A stretch of DNA of 64,000 bases, from NCBI GenBank assembly GCA_030158115.1, contig JAOATK010000009.1, forward strand, positions 1 to 64,000. Direction: 5' to 3'. The DNA is from Legionella sp. (GTDB taxonomy: Bacteria > Pseudomonadota > Gammaproteobacteria > Legionellales > Legionellaceae). Positions 37,222 to 46,020 of the stretch are shown piece by piece (position 1 is the first letter of the stretch; every line of letters starts with the position of its first letter). The notes under the pieces were generated by a model. That model saw only the letters and a list, made by a program, of their open reading frames with translations. It did not search any database and was not told where the DNA came from. Both the position numbers and the translations under genes were made by a program.

Positions 37222-38031
37222 CTATTTAAATAAAGCAATCAACTCGTTAACTGGCTGGCGTGATCCTGTTTGACAATTGATAAAGCGTGCGACGGGGAAA
37301 CTTTTGATTTCAGCTCTTTTATAGTGATGGCGAGTAAATTCAGTATCATGATTAGAGATAATGACAGGAATCCCTTTTGCTGCTGTTTTTCTAGCTAATT
37401 CAGCGAGTTCAATTTGGTCTTCTGTTGTAAATGGTTTTGCAGTGTAAGGAAGGTTATGTGTCTTTTCTGATAGAGGGACATAGGGTGGATCACAATAAAT
37501 AACATCACCATGTTCTGCGTATTCAAAAGTTGTTCTAAAATCATGGTGAAGAAATTCAGCTTTATGACTTTTTTGATGGAACAATCTCATTTCTTTATCT
37601 GGAAAATAAGGCTTTGCATATAGCCCAAAAGGTACATTATAGGTACCCTGAGAATTATAGCGGCACAGACCATTATACCCGTGACGATTCAGATAAAGAA
37701 AAATGGCTGCTCTTTGTGGTGAATATGGAAGCTGATTAAAATCAAGGCGCATTTGATAGTATTTTTCTTTGCAATTAAATTCTGAACGAAAGTAATTTTG
37801 ACAAAAATCAACAAAGGTATTGCCTTGTTGTTGCAGCTCCCTAAATAGATGGATTAAGTCTAAATTGCTCTCAGCCATCAAATGAGAGGAGTAGTCGGTA
37901 TTCATAAAGATGACGCCAGAGCCTGAAAATGGCTCGATCAAACGCTTACCAGGGGGTAGATAAGGGATTATTTTATCCATGCAGTTGTATTTGCTGCCAG
38001 CCCATTTTAGAAAAGATCTGATTTTTGTCAT
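37222..38031 (-). CDS. dam: DNA adenine methylase (D12 class, Dam-like)
   Basis: A 269-residue N6-adenine methyltransferase, probably acting at GATC. The SAM-binding motif is FLKWAGSKY with IEPFSGSGVIF, and the catalytic motif is DPPYVP. The intermediate YNSQGTYNVPFGLY segment matches Dam. Length equals that of E. coli Dam (278). There is no restriction endonuclease next to it. It is divergent from umuDC and sits at the edge of a repair-gene segment. The specificity assignment is by family resemblance. Confidence 0.88.
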   Translation of the reverse strand: MTKIRSFLKWAGSKYNCMDKIIPYLPPGKRLIEPFSGSGVIFMNTDYSSHLMAESNLDLIHLFRELQQQGNTFVDFCQNYFRSEFNCKEKYYQMRLDFNQLPYSPQRAAIFLYLNRHGYNGLCRYNSQGTYNVPFGLYAKPYFPDKEMRLFHQKSHKAEFLHHDFRTTFEYAEHGDVIYCDPPYVPLSEKTHNLPYTAKPFTTEDQIELAELARKTAAKGIPVIISNHDTEFTRHHYKRAEIKSFPVARFINCQTGSRQPVNELIALFK

Positions 38032-38187
38032 GATGATGTCGTAATTAATTCGCAGACAAGTATTGCTTATTTTTAAGAAAAAAAATACATAAAAATGATC
38101 TTTGTAATTATTTTGTTAATATTTGATGTACTAAAATAGGGTTTAAAACTATAATTGAATTTTGAAACAAAAATCAATTGGGTAGGT

Positions 38188-38718
38188 ATGAATAAGCGGG
38201 GTGGTAAAAGAGAAGGTGCGGGGCGGCCATCAGGAAGGGGTAAATATGGTTTGGAACCTACTAAAACACTTCGTATTCCCGTTTCACGCGTGGCTGATAT
38301 TTATGCGTTGCTTGAGAGCGAAATGCCAACATATGCTTTGCCACTTTATTCTAGCAAGGTTCAAGCGGGGTTTCCTTCACCCGGAGATGATTATATTGAG
38401 CGCTACTTAGATTTAAATCAACAATTAGTAAAGCACCCTGCGGCGACATTTATCGTAAGGGCTGCAGGGGACTCAATGACTGATGCGGGTATTCGTTCAG
38501 GTGATATGCTGGTTGTTGATAAAAGCCTTGAGGCTCAGCATGGAAAAATTGTGATCGCAGCGCTTAATGGTGAGCTGACTGTAAAACGCTTATCTAAAAC
38601 AGGTGGGCGCGTACAGCTTCTTCCAGAAAATTCTAAATATAGCCCCATTGATATTACCGACGAGCAAGACCTAGTGATTTGGGGCGTCGTTACGTATGTC
38701 ATTCACGTGCCGGGTTAA
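38188..38718 (+). CDS. umuD: UmuD-like S24 peptidase with N-terminal extension
   Basis: A 176-residue protein. The ATG at 38188 is chosen over a TTG at 38155. Relative to the E. coli protein, the self-cleavage pair A60-G61, nucleophile S96 (GDSMTDAGI) and K133 (LTVKRL) keep the exact spacings of C24-G25, S60 and K97, so the core is intact. It carries an additional 36 N-terminal residues, including the basic NKRGGKREGAGRP segment, a motif also seen in DNA-binding phage proteins. The umuC start overlaps its stop (taatg). No LexA-type SOS box was seen upstream; L. pneumophila lacks LexA. Confidence 0.85.
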   Translation: MNKRGGKREGAGRPSGRGKYGLEPTKTLRIPVSRVADIYALLESEMPTYALPLYSSKVQAGFPSPGDDYIERYLDLNQQLVKHPAATFIVRAAGDSMTDAGIRSGDMLVVDKSLEAQHGKIVIAALNGELTVKRLSKTGGRVQLLPENSKYSPIDITDEQDLVIWGVVTYVIHVPG

Positions 38719-39983
38719 TGATGTTTGCACTAGTTGATTGTAATAATTTTTATGCTTCCTGTGAGCGGCTTTTTAGGCCCGATCTTTGTGAGAAACCCAT
38801 CATTGTGCTTTCCAGTAATGATGGTTGTGTTATTGCGCGATCTAATGAGGCGAAAGCGTTAGGAATTCTTATGGGAGAACCCTATTTTAAGGTTAAATCC
38901 TTATGTAATCAGTATCAGGTACAGGTTTTTTCCTCTAATTTTGCCTTATATGGTGATTTGTCTCATCGGGTGATGGCAACAATAGAGCATGAATGGCCTT
39001 TAATGGAAATTTACTCTATTGATGAGGCCTTTCTTGATTTAAGGACGGTGCCTGAGCATTTGCATAGTGAATTTTGTATGGGATTACAAAAAAAGATTTT
39101 AAAAAACACAGGAATTCCTACTTCCATTGGTATTGGAAAAACAAAAACGTTAGCAAAAATAGCCAATCATCTATGTAAAAAAGTATTAAAAACCCCTGTT
39201 TTTAACATGGTTAATCAGAGTGAGTGGTTAAAAAAAATTGCCGTAGGGGATGTTTGGGGAGTGGGAAAGAAGGGGAGTAACAAGCTGATTGAAGTAGGTA
39301 TTTCCACAGCGTTTGACTTGTCTATTATGGATATCAATGTATTAAAAAAGCAATTTAATATAGTGTTGGCACGGATTGCCCTAGAGTTGCGAGGTATCCC
39401 TTATGGAGAACTAGCTCATCATGAAGCCAAACAAAGTATTTTATCTTCCAAAAGTTTTGGTTCATTACAAACTGAATACGCAGCTGTTGCTGAGGCTCTT
39501 AGCAGCCATTGCGCTCGCGCTGTTGAAAAACTACGTGAACAACATTCCTTGGTTCAACGCATGTCGGTTTTTGTTCATACTAACCGGTTTCGTGATGATT
39601 TAGCACAGCATTTTCAATCTTTAGAAGTGCGTTTTGCTTATCCTACAGATGATCTGCGACTCATTACAAAAGAGGCAAAAAAAGCGTTATCTCAGATATT
39701 TAAAACAGGTTATTTTTATAAAAAAACAGGTGTATGTCTTGAGGAACTTACTCCTAAATCATCACGTCAACTGGATTTATTCTATCAATCGAGTGAAGAA
39801 GAGTTACAAAAGACAGAAAATTTTATGTCACTTTTTGATCTGATCAATACAAGGTTCGGTAAGCAGACTTTACGTTTGGCCGCTGAAGGCAACAGCAAAC
39901 CTTGGAGTTCACGCATGCAGAGGTGCTCACCTTGCTACACTACCCGTTGGTCTGAATTGCCCACTGTACGGAATGCCACTTAA
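38718..39983 (+). CDS. umuC: DNA polymerase V catalytic subunit UmuC
   Basis: A 421-residue Y-family translesion polymerase. The ATG at 38718 overlaps the umuD stop; the longer frame lies inside umuD. The first catalytic segment is ALVDCNNFYASCERLF, and YSIDEAFLDL holds the central SIDE motif. SSNDGCVIARSNEAKALGI is typical of UmuC. It ends in the UmuC-specific region with the sequence SRQLDLF, a beta-clamp-type motif. With UmuD' it forms Pol V for bypass of DNA lesions. Confidence 0.93.
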   Translation: MMFALVDCNNFYASCERLFRPDLCEKPIIVLSSNDGCVIARSNEAKALGILMGEPYFKVKSLCNQYQVQVFSSNFALYGDLSHRVMATIEHEWPLMEIYSIDEAFLDLRTVPEHLHSEFCMGLQKKILKNTGIPTSIGIGKTKTLAKIANHLCKKVLKTPVFNMVNQSEWLKKIAVGDVWGVGKKGSNKLIEVGISTAFDLSIMDINVLKKQFNIVLARIALELRGIPYGELAHHEAKQSILSSKSFGSLQTEYAAVAEALSSHCARAVEKLREQHSLVQRMSVFVHTNRFRDDLAQHFQSLEVRFAYPTDDLRLITKEAKKALSQIFKTGYFYKKTGVCLEELTPKSSRQLDLFYQSSEEELQKTENFMSLFDLINTRFGKQTLRLAAEGNSKPWSSRMQRCSPCYTTRWSELPTVRNAT

Positions 39984-40015
39984 AAGTATCATGGAGACTT
40001 TTAAGAATTTCATGC

Positions 40016-40031
40016 CTGTTTGTAAACAGGT
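40016..40031. terminator. hairpin between convergent umuC and VOC gene
   Basis: A 7-bp stem cctgttt/aaacagg with a 2-nt loop lies between the two convergent genes. Outer complementary stretches aagtatcatg and catacttt may extend it. It may act in both directions. Confidence 0.4.
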
Positions 40032-40043
40032 CATACTTTAAAC

Positions 40044-40424
40044 TCATTGAGGCGCTTCCCATAAGGCAATTTTTGCACCAGTTGGATCAAGGATTATCGC
40101 AAATTTTCCTTGTTTCCCTGCATCAGTTACTGCTGTAATTGGGGTAGCACCATGTTGTTTGGCTTTTTCTAGGGTTTCGACTACATCTGAAACCAGAACG
40201 AAAGGTGTCCAAGAAGATTGAGCCGGATTTTCGAGATCTTCAGGGACTTGCCATATGCCGCCAATATCTAAGCCATTTACTTGAATTGTTGTATAAGTTC
40301 CATTTTCTAGTGGTATTTCTTTAAAGTGCCAATTGAGTACGCTGCTATAAAAATATTTAGCTTTAGTGAGGCTAGGGGTAGATAATTGATTCCAGCAAAA
40401 CTGACCAATCAGTAGTTGATCCAT
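40044..40424 (-). CDS. VOC (glyoxalase/bleomycin-resistance) family protein
   Basis: A 126-residue protein of the vicinal oxygen chelate superfamily. It begins GQFCWNQLSTPSLTKAKYFYSSVLNW and contains DVVETLEKAKQHGATPI and ILDPTGAKIALWEAPQ, the two beta-alpha-beta-beta-beta units of this fold. The substrate is unknown; members include glyoxalases, dioxygenases and drug-binding proteins. It sits 21 nt downstream of a small membrane-protein gene, possibly cotranscribed. Confidence 0.82.
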   Translation of the reverse strand: MDQLLIGQFCWNQLSTPSLTKAKYFYSSVLNWHFKEIPLENGTYTTIQVNGLDIGGIWQVPEDLENPAQSSWTPFVLVSDVVETLEKAKQHGATPITAVTDAGKQGKFAIILDPTGAKIALWEAPQ

Positions 40425-40445
40425 GATAATCTCCTTAGTTTGACC

Positions 40446-40823
40446 TTAATCCTCATCCTGTGATTTTTGACTACTCTCAAGATGGATTTTACGAAAAAAT
40501 TGATGAATGACTGGCGATAGTATAATGACAATAATGGCGATAAAGGCTAAGCCGCTAAATAAGGCATAAAAGCCTGCAAATAGTTTTCCTGCAGTGGTAT
40601 TTAATGCGGACGCAGGCCCCATCCCTGATAAGATCATGGATGCATTCATGAAGGAATCAACCCATGACATCTGTTCGCTTAGGTGATAGCCCACCATGCC
40701 AATTAGAAGCGCAATAGCAGTTAAAGCTATGCCCCAAAGCGTATTGCGGGTTATGTGGTGATAAAACTTGATAATATGTTTTTCATGTTGTCTAATCACG
40801 TTTTTTCCAAGATAAATTAACAT
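40446..40823 (-). CDS. two-helix membrane protein resembling a degenerate ion-channel pore
   Basis: A 125-residue protein with membrane segments at about residues 30-50 and 86-107. Between them lies SWVDSFMNASMILSGMGP, then NTTAGKLFAGFYALFSGL. This layout (Trp-Asp, a short pore-helix-like stretch, a filter-like loop, and Gly-Lys-Leu-Phe leading to the second helix) resembles two-helix potassium channels. SGMGP takes the place of the TVGYG filter. Whether it conducts ions is unknown. It has a charged C-terminal tail. Confidence 0.6.
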   Translation of the reverse strand: MLIYLGKNVIRQHEKHIIKFYHHITRNTLWGIALTAIALLIGMVGYHLSEQMSWVDSFMNASMILSGMGPASALNTTAGKLFAGFYALFSGLAFIAIIVIILSPVIHQFFRKIHLESSQKSQDED

Positions 40824-40898
40824 TTCAATAGAACTACTTATACTGTAGCACTAAAATTTAAACTTGTTATTAATGGTGTTCTATCTTTAGGATTTTGC

Positions 40899-41816
40899 AT
40901 GAACAAAGAGCTTGCTGCTATTTATGTTGTAAAACCTGAGTTTCTTGCAGAGCTTAGTGAGGAACTAGAGGATGTAACACAAGTAGTCGAGGATTTAGTT
41001 TTTTCTTCGCATAAAAAATTAACTGCCTGCTTTGCTCAAGATATTTGGTTAGCACCACAAATAGTGAGGTTTGAGTCAATTTCTGAGGCCGTTAAAATCC
41101 TTCGTCAAGCAGGAAAATTTTGGTATTTACACCCACTTTCTAATGTAAGGCGTTCTCGACTAATTGAAGAGCAATTACGCCAACATCCTCCATTGATGCA
41201 ACATTTTCCGCTTACAGCGGAAATTCCTGCAATTGGCGGATTTAGTTTATTAGATAAAAATACCCTAGTATTTAGTGCTACTCGTCTTAAAAAATGGCCA
41301 CAGGGAAGATGTTATTTTATTGAAGATAAAGTAAATCCTCCAAATCGTGCTTATTTAAAATTATGGGAAGCACTGACTTTATTGGATAAATATCCCCAAG
41401 CAGGTGATATCGCTTTGGATTTAGGGGCATCTCCAGGTGGCTGGACCTATGTAATGCATTCTTTAGGGGCTCATGTCACAGCGGTTGATAAAGCCTTATT
41501 AGAACCTAAAATCGCAGCACTTTCTCAAGTAACTTATTTAAAACAAAGTGCTTTTGCGATGGATCCAATCAAATTAGAGCAAACTTATGATTGGGTATTG
41601 TCAGACGTGGCTTGTTATCCTGAGCGTGCTTATGCACTTATTATGAAATGGATAGCTTCAGGAAAGGCAAAACAAATGATTGTTACTATAAAATTACAAG
41701 GTAAAGTCGATTTATCGGTGTTGAAAAAATTTCAAGAAATTCCTCATTCCTATATTACCAATCTGTTTTATAACAAACATGAGATCACCTTTTTTTATCC
41801 TTATCATCCGCAATAA
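40899..41816 (+). CDS. rlmM: 23S rRNA 2'-O-ribose methyltransferase RlmM-like
   Basis: A 305-residue FtsJ-fold methyltransferase. The SAM-binding motif is ALDLGASPGGWTYVMHSLGAHVTAVDKALL, and the catalytic region includes DWVLSDVACYPERAYAL and VTIKLQGK, giving the K-D-K-type active site. It is somewhat shorter than E. coli RlmM (366), whose THUMP-like N-terminus is only partly matched here. RlmM modifies C2498 of 23S rRNA. The family is clear; the exact target site is inferred. Confidence 0.8.
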   Translation: MNKELAAIYVVKPEFLAELSEELEDVTQVVEDLVFSSHKKLTACFAQDIWLAPQIVRFESISEAVKILRQAGKFWYLHPLSNVRRSRLIEEQLRQHPPLMQHFPLTAEIPAIGGFSLLDKNTLVFSATRLKKWPQGRCYFIEDKVNPPNRAYLKLWEALTLLDKYPQAGDIALDLGASPGGWTYVMHSLGAHVTAVDKALLEPKIAALSQVTYLKQSAFAMDPIKLEQTYDWVLSDVACYPERAYALIMKWIASGKAKQMIVTIKLQGKVDLSVLKKFQEIPHSYITNLFYNKHEITFFYPYHPQ

Positions 41817-41888
41817 TCTAATTTTTGGATGACGAGTTATTTTTGTACTATATTTTAACCATGCGATGTTATTTAAAAAGGAATAATA

Positions 41889-42089
41889 ATGTTAGCAGGT
41901 ACGATATTTTTTTTTATTTTAACCCTAATTACGGTTTTTTTAATTTATACCCTATCCAATCCTACGCTTGTGCTGATTGCAAAAATAGTCCTGTATATTT
42001 TTTTGATTGGTTTTGTAATTTGTTTTATCTCATTTATGCTCAGTCAACTTCCACCCATTCCAGCAGATGAGAGCAGTCGACTTATTTAA
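41889..42089 (+). CDS. small two-helix membrane protein
   Basis: A 66-residue protein with aagga 7 nt before its ATG. Two hydrophobic segments (FFFILTLITVFLIYTL and IAKIVLYIFLIGFVICFISFML) are separated by a short loop. The second segment loosely recalls the DUF1328/YtjA small membrane proteins, but the match is weak. A longer ORF in another frame over the same bases is a shadow. It is followed by a PspC-domain gene. Confidence 0.6.
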   Translation: MLAGTIFFFILTLITVFLIYTLSNPTLVLIAKIVLYIFLIGFVICFISFMLSQLPPIPADESSRLI

Positions 42090-42158
42090 TTTAAATGAGA
42101 TTGCTGGGCCTTTATAATTGGTTATAATGAAAGATAATATGACTTTTATGGAATAACA

Positions 42159-42383
42159 ATGGATAGCGAAATCAGAAAATTATGGCGTTCTCGTACAGAC
42201 TCTAAAATAGCAGGGATTTGTGGAGGATTAGGGGATTATTTTAGAGTCGACTCCTTTTGGATGAGAATGATTTTCATTATTTTTTTTCTTGCAGGCGGAT
42301 CAGCTTTCATAGTCTATATCATCATGTGGATTATGATTCCTCTTGAACCTATTTGGAGTAAGAAAAAACATATTAAAAGCTAA
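42159..42383 (+). CDS. PspC-domain membrane protein
   Basis: A 74-residue PspC-domain protein. KLWRSRTDSKIAGICGGLGDYFRVDSFWMRM is the domain signature, followed by one long membrane segment and IMWIMIPLEP. Full PspC regulates the phage-shock membrane-stress response. This is the stand-alone small form, with no pspA or pspB next to it, so the role in stress sensing is only suggested. Confidence 0.88.
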   Translation: MDSEIRKLWRSRTDSKIAGICGGLGDYFRVDSFWMRMIFIIFFLAGGSAFIVYIIMWIMIPLEPIWSKKKHIKS

Positions 42384-42574
42384 TTCCTGAATCTATAAAG
42401 GAGTTAGGCTTTCATGCGTAAGGGACTGGGTATTCGATCTTGTTTATTTCCATGGATCTAGGCATAAGGATTGTCTTATCTTCCAAAAATCTTTCCAGGT
42501 ATCTTCATTTATTTTTTAAAGACGCTCTGGTAGCGTTTTAATAGTATAGACTGTCATCCCTCACTGTGTTCGGA

Positions 42575-42596
42575 ATGACGTGTAACGCTCATTTAA
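42575..42596. repeat. 22-nt sequence shared with 1576-1597
   Basis: An exact match to 1576-1597. Here it is preceded by gtcatccc...ggaatgac, a small palindrome, so this may be the fuller copy of a dispersed repeat. Confidence 0.6.
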
Positions 42597-42641
42597 GGGC
42601 GGTATTAGCTACTGCAATTATGTCTGAAATGTATTATAAAT

Positions 42642-42676
42642 CTAGCCCTGATTATGAAGTGAAATATCAAGGCTAG
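42642..42676. repeat. short palindromic repeat (tagccttga family)
   Basis: Arms ctagccctgat and atcaaggctag pair with a single mismatch across a 13-nt loop. It lies 9 nt after the stop of the permease gene on the minus strand. Confidence 0.55.
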
Positions 42677-42685
42677 GTCGGTGGG

Positions 42686-43879
42686 TTAGCTCGTTATTGC
42701 AATAATAAGTAATCCTATTGCAATTAATCCAATTAAGACCAGGCTGAAATTGCCCCCAGGTACTAAGAGGCGTTCTTCACCCAAAACACAAGCTTTTCTT
42801 CCCTTCCAAGCCATGACAGTAGGCAATAATAATAATAAAATAACACAGCAAACACCGGCATAGCCAAATGCCTGTAGGTAAATGCTAGGGTAAAACAGCA
42901 CTACTGCGAGTGGTGGTAGAAAAGTTAGTGCCAGAGTATATTTGCCTTGTGTTCCTGATTTTTTCAATTTTAAACCATCGGCAAGAAAATCAAATAGCCC
43001 TAAAGAAACACCTAAAAAAGCGGTCAGCATGCAAATAGAAGTGAAAAAGTCAAAAAAACCACTAATCCATTTGTTCTGCACGACATGACGTAATGCATCA
43101 GTCAAGCCGCTTATGACGTGCGCTGAGGTCATCAAGGCAAGTAGTCCATGTTCTCCTTCACGAGAAACAACCCCCATGATAACAGCATCCCAAACGATGT
43201 AACATATTAGCGGAATAAGAGAGCCAAGCAGTATAACTCGTCTTAATGCCTTGGTATCGTTGCCAAAATAATCTCTAAGGCTTGGGATGATGGTTGCATA
43301 GCCAAAAGAAGTAATTAAGAGCATTAGGGTGCCAGTAAAAGCGCGGGCCGAGCCCCCGGTAAATTTAATTACAGAAACGTGGGGACTAATGACCACTACT
43401 AATAAAATATACACACCTAACTTACCAAACATTAACCCACGATTAACGTAATCTACAGAGCGAATACCTTGATACACAACTAAGCTAAACATAATAGTGA
43501 ATAAGACAGAAGTCACACTAGTCGGTAAATTTAGGTTCACTTTTTGTAATAAGCTGTTAAATACATCAGTTCCTCCTGAAATATAAGCAGAAAGTAAGGT
43601 GTATAATAAAAAAAGGTAGGTTATCCATGCAATAATTTGCCCCGGCAGTCCTAAGGTGGATTTTGCCATAGAAATCATGTTGCTACCGGGAGGGAGGCGT
43701 AGATTGACCTCCAAAATGAGTAATGCGCCGGCAGTCATGATTAACCAACAGAAAAAAAGAAAAAAGATTGAGTTGCTAAAACCTACTTCTGCAGTGGACA
43801 CAGGAAGGGCAAGCATACCACCGCCAATAGAGGTTCCGACAATCAATAATATCCCGCCGATTAGTTTTGAGTTAAACAT
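42686..43879 (-). CDS. aromatic amino acid permease (HAAAP family, TyrP/Mtr-like)
   Basis: A 397-residue eleven-helix permease. The start is GGILLIVGTSIGGGMLALPVSTAEVGF, the hallmark unwound helix of hydroxy/aromatic amino acid permeases. SFGYATIIPSLRDYFGNDTKALRRVILLGSLIPLICYIVWDAVIMG is the second diagnostic region. It should import tyrosine or tryptophan with protons. It lies downstream of a close paralogue, separated by 78 nt. Legionella use amino acids as main carbon source, so duplicated uptake systems are expected. Confidence 0.88.
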   Translation of the reverse strand: MFNSKLIGGILLIVGTSIGGGMLALPVSTAEVGFSNSIFFLFFCWLIMTAGALLILEVNLRLPPGSNMISMAKSTLGLPGQIIAWITYLFLLYTLLSAYISGGTDVFNSLLQKVNLNLPTSVTSVLFTIMFSLVVYQGIRSVDYVNRGLMFGKLGVYILLVVVISPHVSVIKFTGGSARAFTGTLMLLITSFGYATIIPSLRDYFGNDTKALRRVILLGSLIPLICYIVWDAVIMGVVSREGEHGLLALMTSAHVISGLTDALRHVVQNKWISGFFDFFTSICMLTAFLGVSLGLFDFLADGLKLKKSGTQGKYTLALTFLPPLAVVLFYPSIYLQAFGYAGVCCVILLLLLPTVMAWKGRKACVLGEERLLVPGGNFSLVLIGLIAIGLLIIAITS

Positions 43880-43957
43880 GTGCCAGAATCCAATTTAGTA
43901 TAAATATAAACCAATATGTTATTTTATTTTTCAAAAAAAGTCAATGTGTTTTTCGGA

Positions 43958-45145
43958 TCAAACGAGATTCCAGGCTTCATGAATTAAAAGGAGTACTGAA
44001 ATAAAGGTGACTATGATGGGAGTGACTTGACCACCAGGAACCCTAAAAATCGAATGGTAATTTTTTCTACCAAAATAACACATCAATGCCGGTAAAAGTA
44101 ACAAAAGAATAATACAAAAAATACCAGCATAGCTTAAAGCATGAATATAGGCTCCAGGATAATAAATAACAATAAAAAGTGGTGGAACAAAGGTGATAAA
44201 AAATAATTCCATACCCTGGCGTCCGTGTTCTCGTAATTTTAGGCCGTCGGATAAAAAGCTATATAAGCATAAAGACACACCTAAAAAGGCCGTCAGCATG
44301 CAAATTGAAGTGAACATATTAAACAATGCACTAATAATAGGGCTTTGTACTTTTGCAGACAACAAAGTTGCTAACTCACTGGTTGCATGAGCACTTTGCA
44401 TCAAACTTTCTAGATTATTATTACCCTCAGAAGGAATAATTCCCATGATCACTGCATCCCATGCTAAGTAGCAGAATAAAGGAATTAACGAGCCAATTAA
44501 AATAACTTTCTTTAGTGTTTTGATGTCATCGTTAAAATAATCTCTAAGGTTAGGGACAATAATGGCAAATCCAAAGGAGGTGATTAAAATCATCAGAGAA
44601 GCACCCATGAGGCGCATGTCTCCATGATAAAAATGTTGTATTTCAATATGGGGCGCTATGAGTAAAATCAATAAACAATAAATGGCTAGTTTACCAAACA
44701 TCAACGCTCGATTTGCATAATCGACATAACGAATACCGCCGTATACGATCGCACCAAAAAATAGAGTAAATAAGATGCTTGCTTGCCAGTCCTTCAGGGA
44801 GAGTCCAGTTTTTAAAAATAAACTGTTTAATACATCTGCACCACCTGAAATATAAGCTGAAAGTAAGGTATAAAGTAAAAATAGATAACTGATCCACGCT
44901 GCAATTGAACCATAAGGGCCTAATGTCGCTGCAGCCATAGACACCATGTGTTTGCCCTTGGGTAAATAAAGATTGGCTTCTAGGATAAAAAATGCCCCCA
45001 AAGTCATAATTACCCAACAAAAGAAAAGAAAAATGGAGGATTGCCAAAAGCCTGTAGCGGCATTGGCAACTGGTAGAGCGAGCATGCCTCCGCCGATGGA
45101 GGTACCTACAATTAAAAGAATACCCCCGATAAATCTTGAACGCAT
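43958..45145 (-). CDS. aromatic amino acid permease (HAAAP family), paralogue
   Basis: A 395-residue permease closely similar to the downstream gene over its whole length (GGILLIVGTSIGGGMLALPVANAATGF; SFGFAIIVPNLRDYFNDDIKTLKKVILIGSLIPLFCYLAWDAVIMG). It follows the OmpA-like lipoprotein gene by 9 nt, so those two are likely cotranscribed. Differences in the loops may mean different substrate preference (Tyr against Trp). Confidence 0.88.
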   Translation of the reverse strand: MRSRFIGGILLIVGTSIGGGMLALPVANAATGFWQSSIFLFFCWVIMTLGAFFILEANLYLPKGKHMVSMAAATLGPYGSIAAWISYLFLLYTLLSAYISGGADVLNSLFLKTGLSLKDWQASILFTLFFGAIVYGGIRYVDYANRALMFGKLAIYCLLILLIAPHIEIQHFYHGDMRLMGASLMILITSFGFAIIVPNLRDYFNDDIKTLKKVILIGSLIPLFCYLAWDAVIMGIIPSEGNNNLESLMQSAHATSELATLLSAKVQSPIISALFNMFTSICMLTAFLGVSLCLYSFLSDGLKLREHGRQGMELFFITFVPPLFIVIYYPGAYIHALSYAGIFCIILLLLLPALMCYFGRKNYHSIFRVPGGQVTPIIVTFISVLLLIHEAWNLV

Positions 45146-45154
45146 TAATACACC

Positions 45155-45862
45155 TTAGTTCATTACATAATTTTTCTTGAGACGACAACATTTAGGCGCT
45201 GTGGCACCTGCAAACCATTGAATTTCAATGCGTCGATTAAATGCGCTGCCATGAATAATGGAATTATCTCCCACGGTATTTTTATCCCCATAACCTTCCG
45301 CTTTAAGTCGTTGGGCCTGAATATCATTAGCCCACAGAAAAGAAAGCATGGTCTCTGCTTGGGCTTGAGAAAGTCGTTTTTTATGTGCAAAAGTCCCTAC
45401 ATTATCAGTAAAGGCGGCAACATAAATTTTACTGTGTGGATAAAGTTGTAATAGAGAAACGACATTCATCAGGCCTTTATAGCGTATTTCGTTTAGGCGA
45501 GGACTTTCAAATAAAAAATATTTATCAGTAGGGATGATCAAAGTCATTGTATCGCCGTATTGTACCAATTGAATATCTTCTTTGTTTAACGTCTTAATCA
45601 AGCTATGTTTTTGATGAGTCACAGAGCTCAAAATAGCACCGGTAGTACCTCCTATTACCGTACCTGCAAGTGCACCAGGAAGTGTTCCTGTAGCCGCAGC
45701 GCCAATAGCGGTGCCTATGGTTGCCCCAACAGCGATACCTGTTTCTTGAGAGATAGGGTGCTTGGGTTTGAAATTATTATAAGGAGGATGAGCACAACTA
45801 CTTAATAAGCCCATGATTAAGCCCAAATAAAGGATTGGTGCTTTAGTTAAATTGAGTGACAT
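45155..45862 (-). CDS. OmpA-family lipoprotein with glycine-zipper segment
   Basis: A 235-residue protein. The ATG at 45862 has agggg 5 nt upstream. A lipoprotein signal peptide ends at the lipobox LLSSC. Residues 40-80 form a Gly/Ala zipper (GIAVGATIGTAIGAAATGTLPGALAGTVIGG). The C-terminal half is an OmpA/MotB peptidoglycan-binding domain (YVAAFTDNVGTFAHKKRLSQAQAE, AEGYGDKN, NRRIEIQW). It should anchor the outer membrane to murein. A link to the Dot/Icm lipoproteins (DotK-like) cannot be decided from this sequence. Confidence 0.82.
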   Translation of the reverse strand: MSLNLTKAPILYLGLIMGLLSSCAHPPYNNFKPKHPISQETGIAVGATIGTAIGAAATGTLPGALAGTVIGGTTGAILSSVTHQKHSLIKTLNKEDIQLVQYGDTMTLIIPTDKYFLFESPRLNEIRYKGLMNVVSLLQLYPHSKIYVAAFTDNVGTFAHKKRLSQAQAETMLSFLWANDIQAQRLKAEGYGDKNTVGDNSIIHGSAFNRRIEIQWFAGATAPKCCRLKKNYVMN

Positions 45863-46020
45863 ATTCACCCCTTAGTTAAACGATTTAATCATTATTAAAC
45901 ATCTGATTAAATTTCGCAATGTAGGCTTAGTGGTCAAGAGAGAGTTTGCGCAATTTTTTTCATTATTTGATGACGCCCGTGGATATTTTTAGGGCATCAT
46001 CAAGGCAGGTGAGTTTGTTA

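Larger units (their letters stand above)
42384..42685. other. intergenic region between convergent genes (302 nt)
   Basis: It holds a weak hairpin acgct/agcgt (42522-42537), the 22-nt sequence also present at 1576-1597, and a tagccttga-family palindrome at 42642-42676. No gene was recognised. Confidence 0.6.

Noticed and set aside
38032..38187. LexA/SOS box upstream of umuD
   Set aside because: No CTGT-N8-ACAG type sequence was found. The region is simply AT-rich.
41825..42070. 81-codon ORF over the small two-helix protein
   Set aside because: It has no ribosome site and random composition. The 41889-42089 frame has aagga well placed and a coherent membrane pattern.
44691..45191. ORF of 166 codons in another frame over the permease gene
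   Set aside because: It is Cys/Arg-rich nonsense overlapping a well-supported permease and the lipoprotein end.
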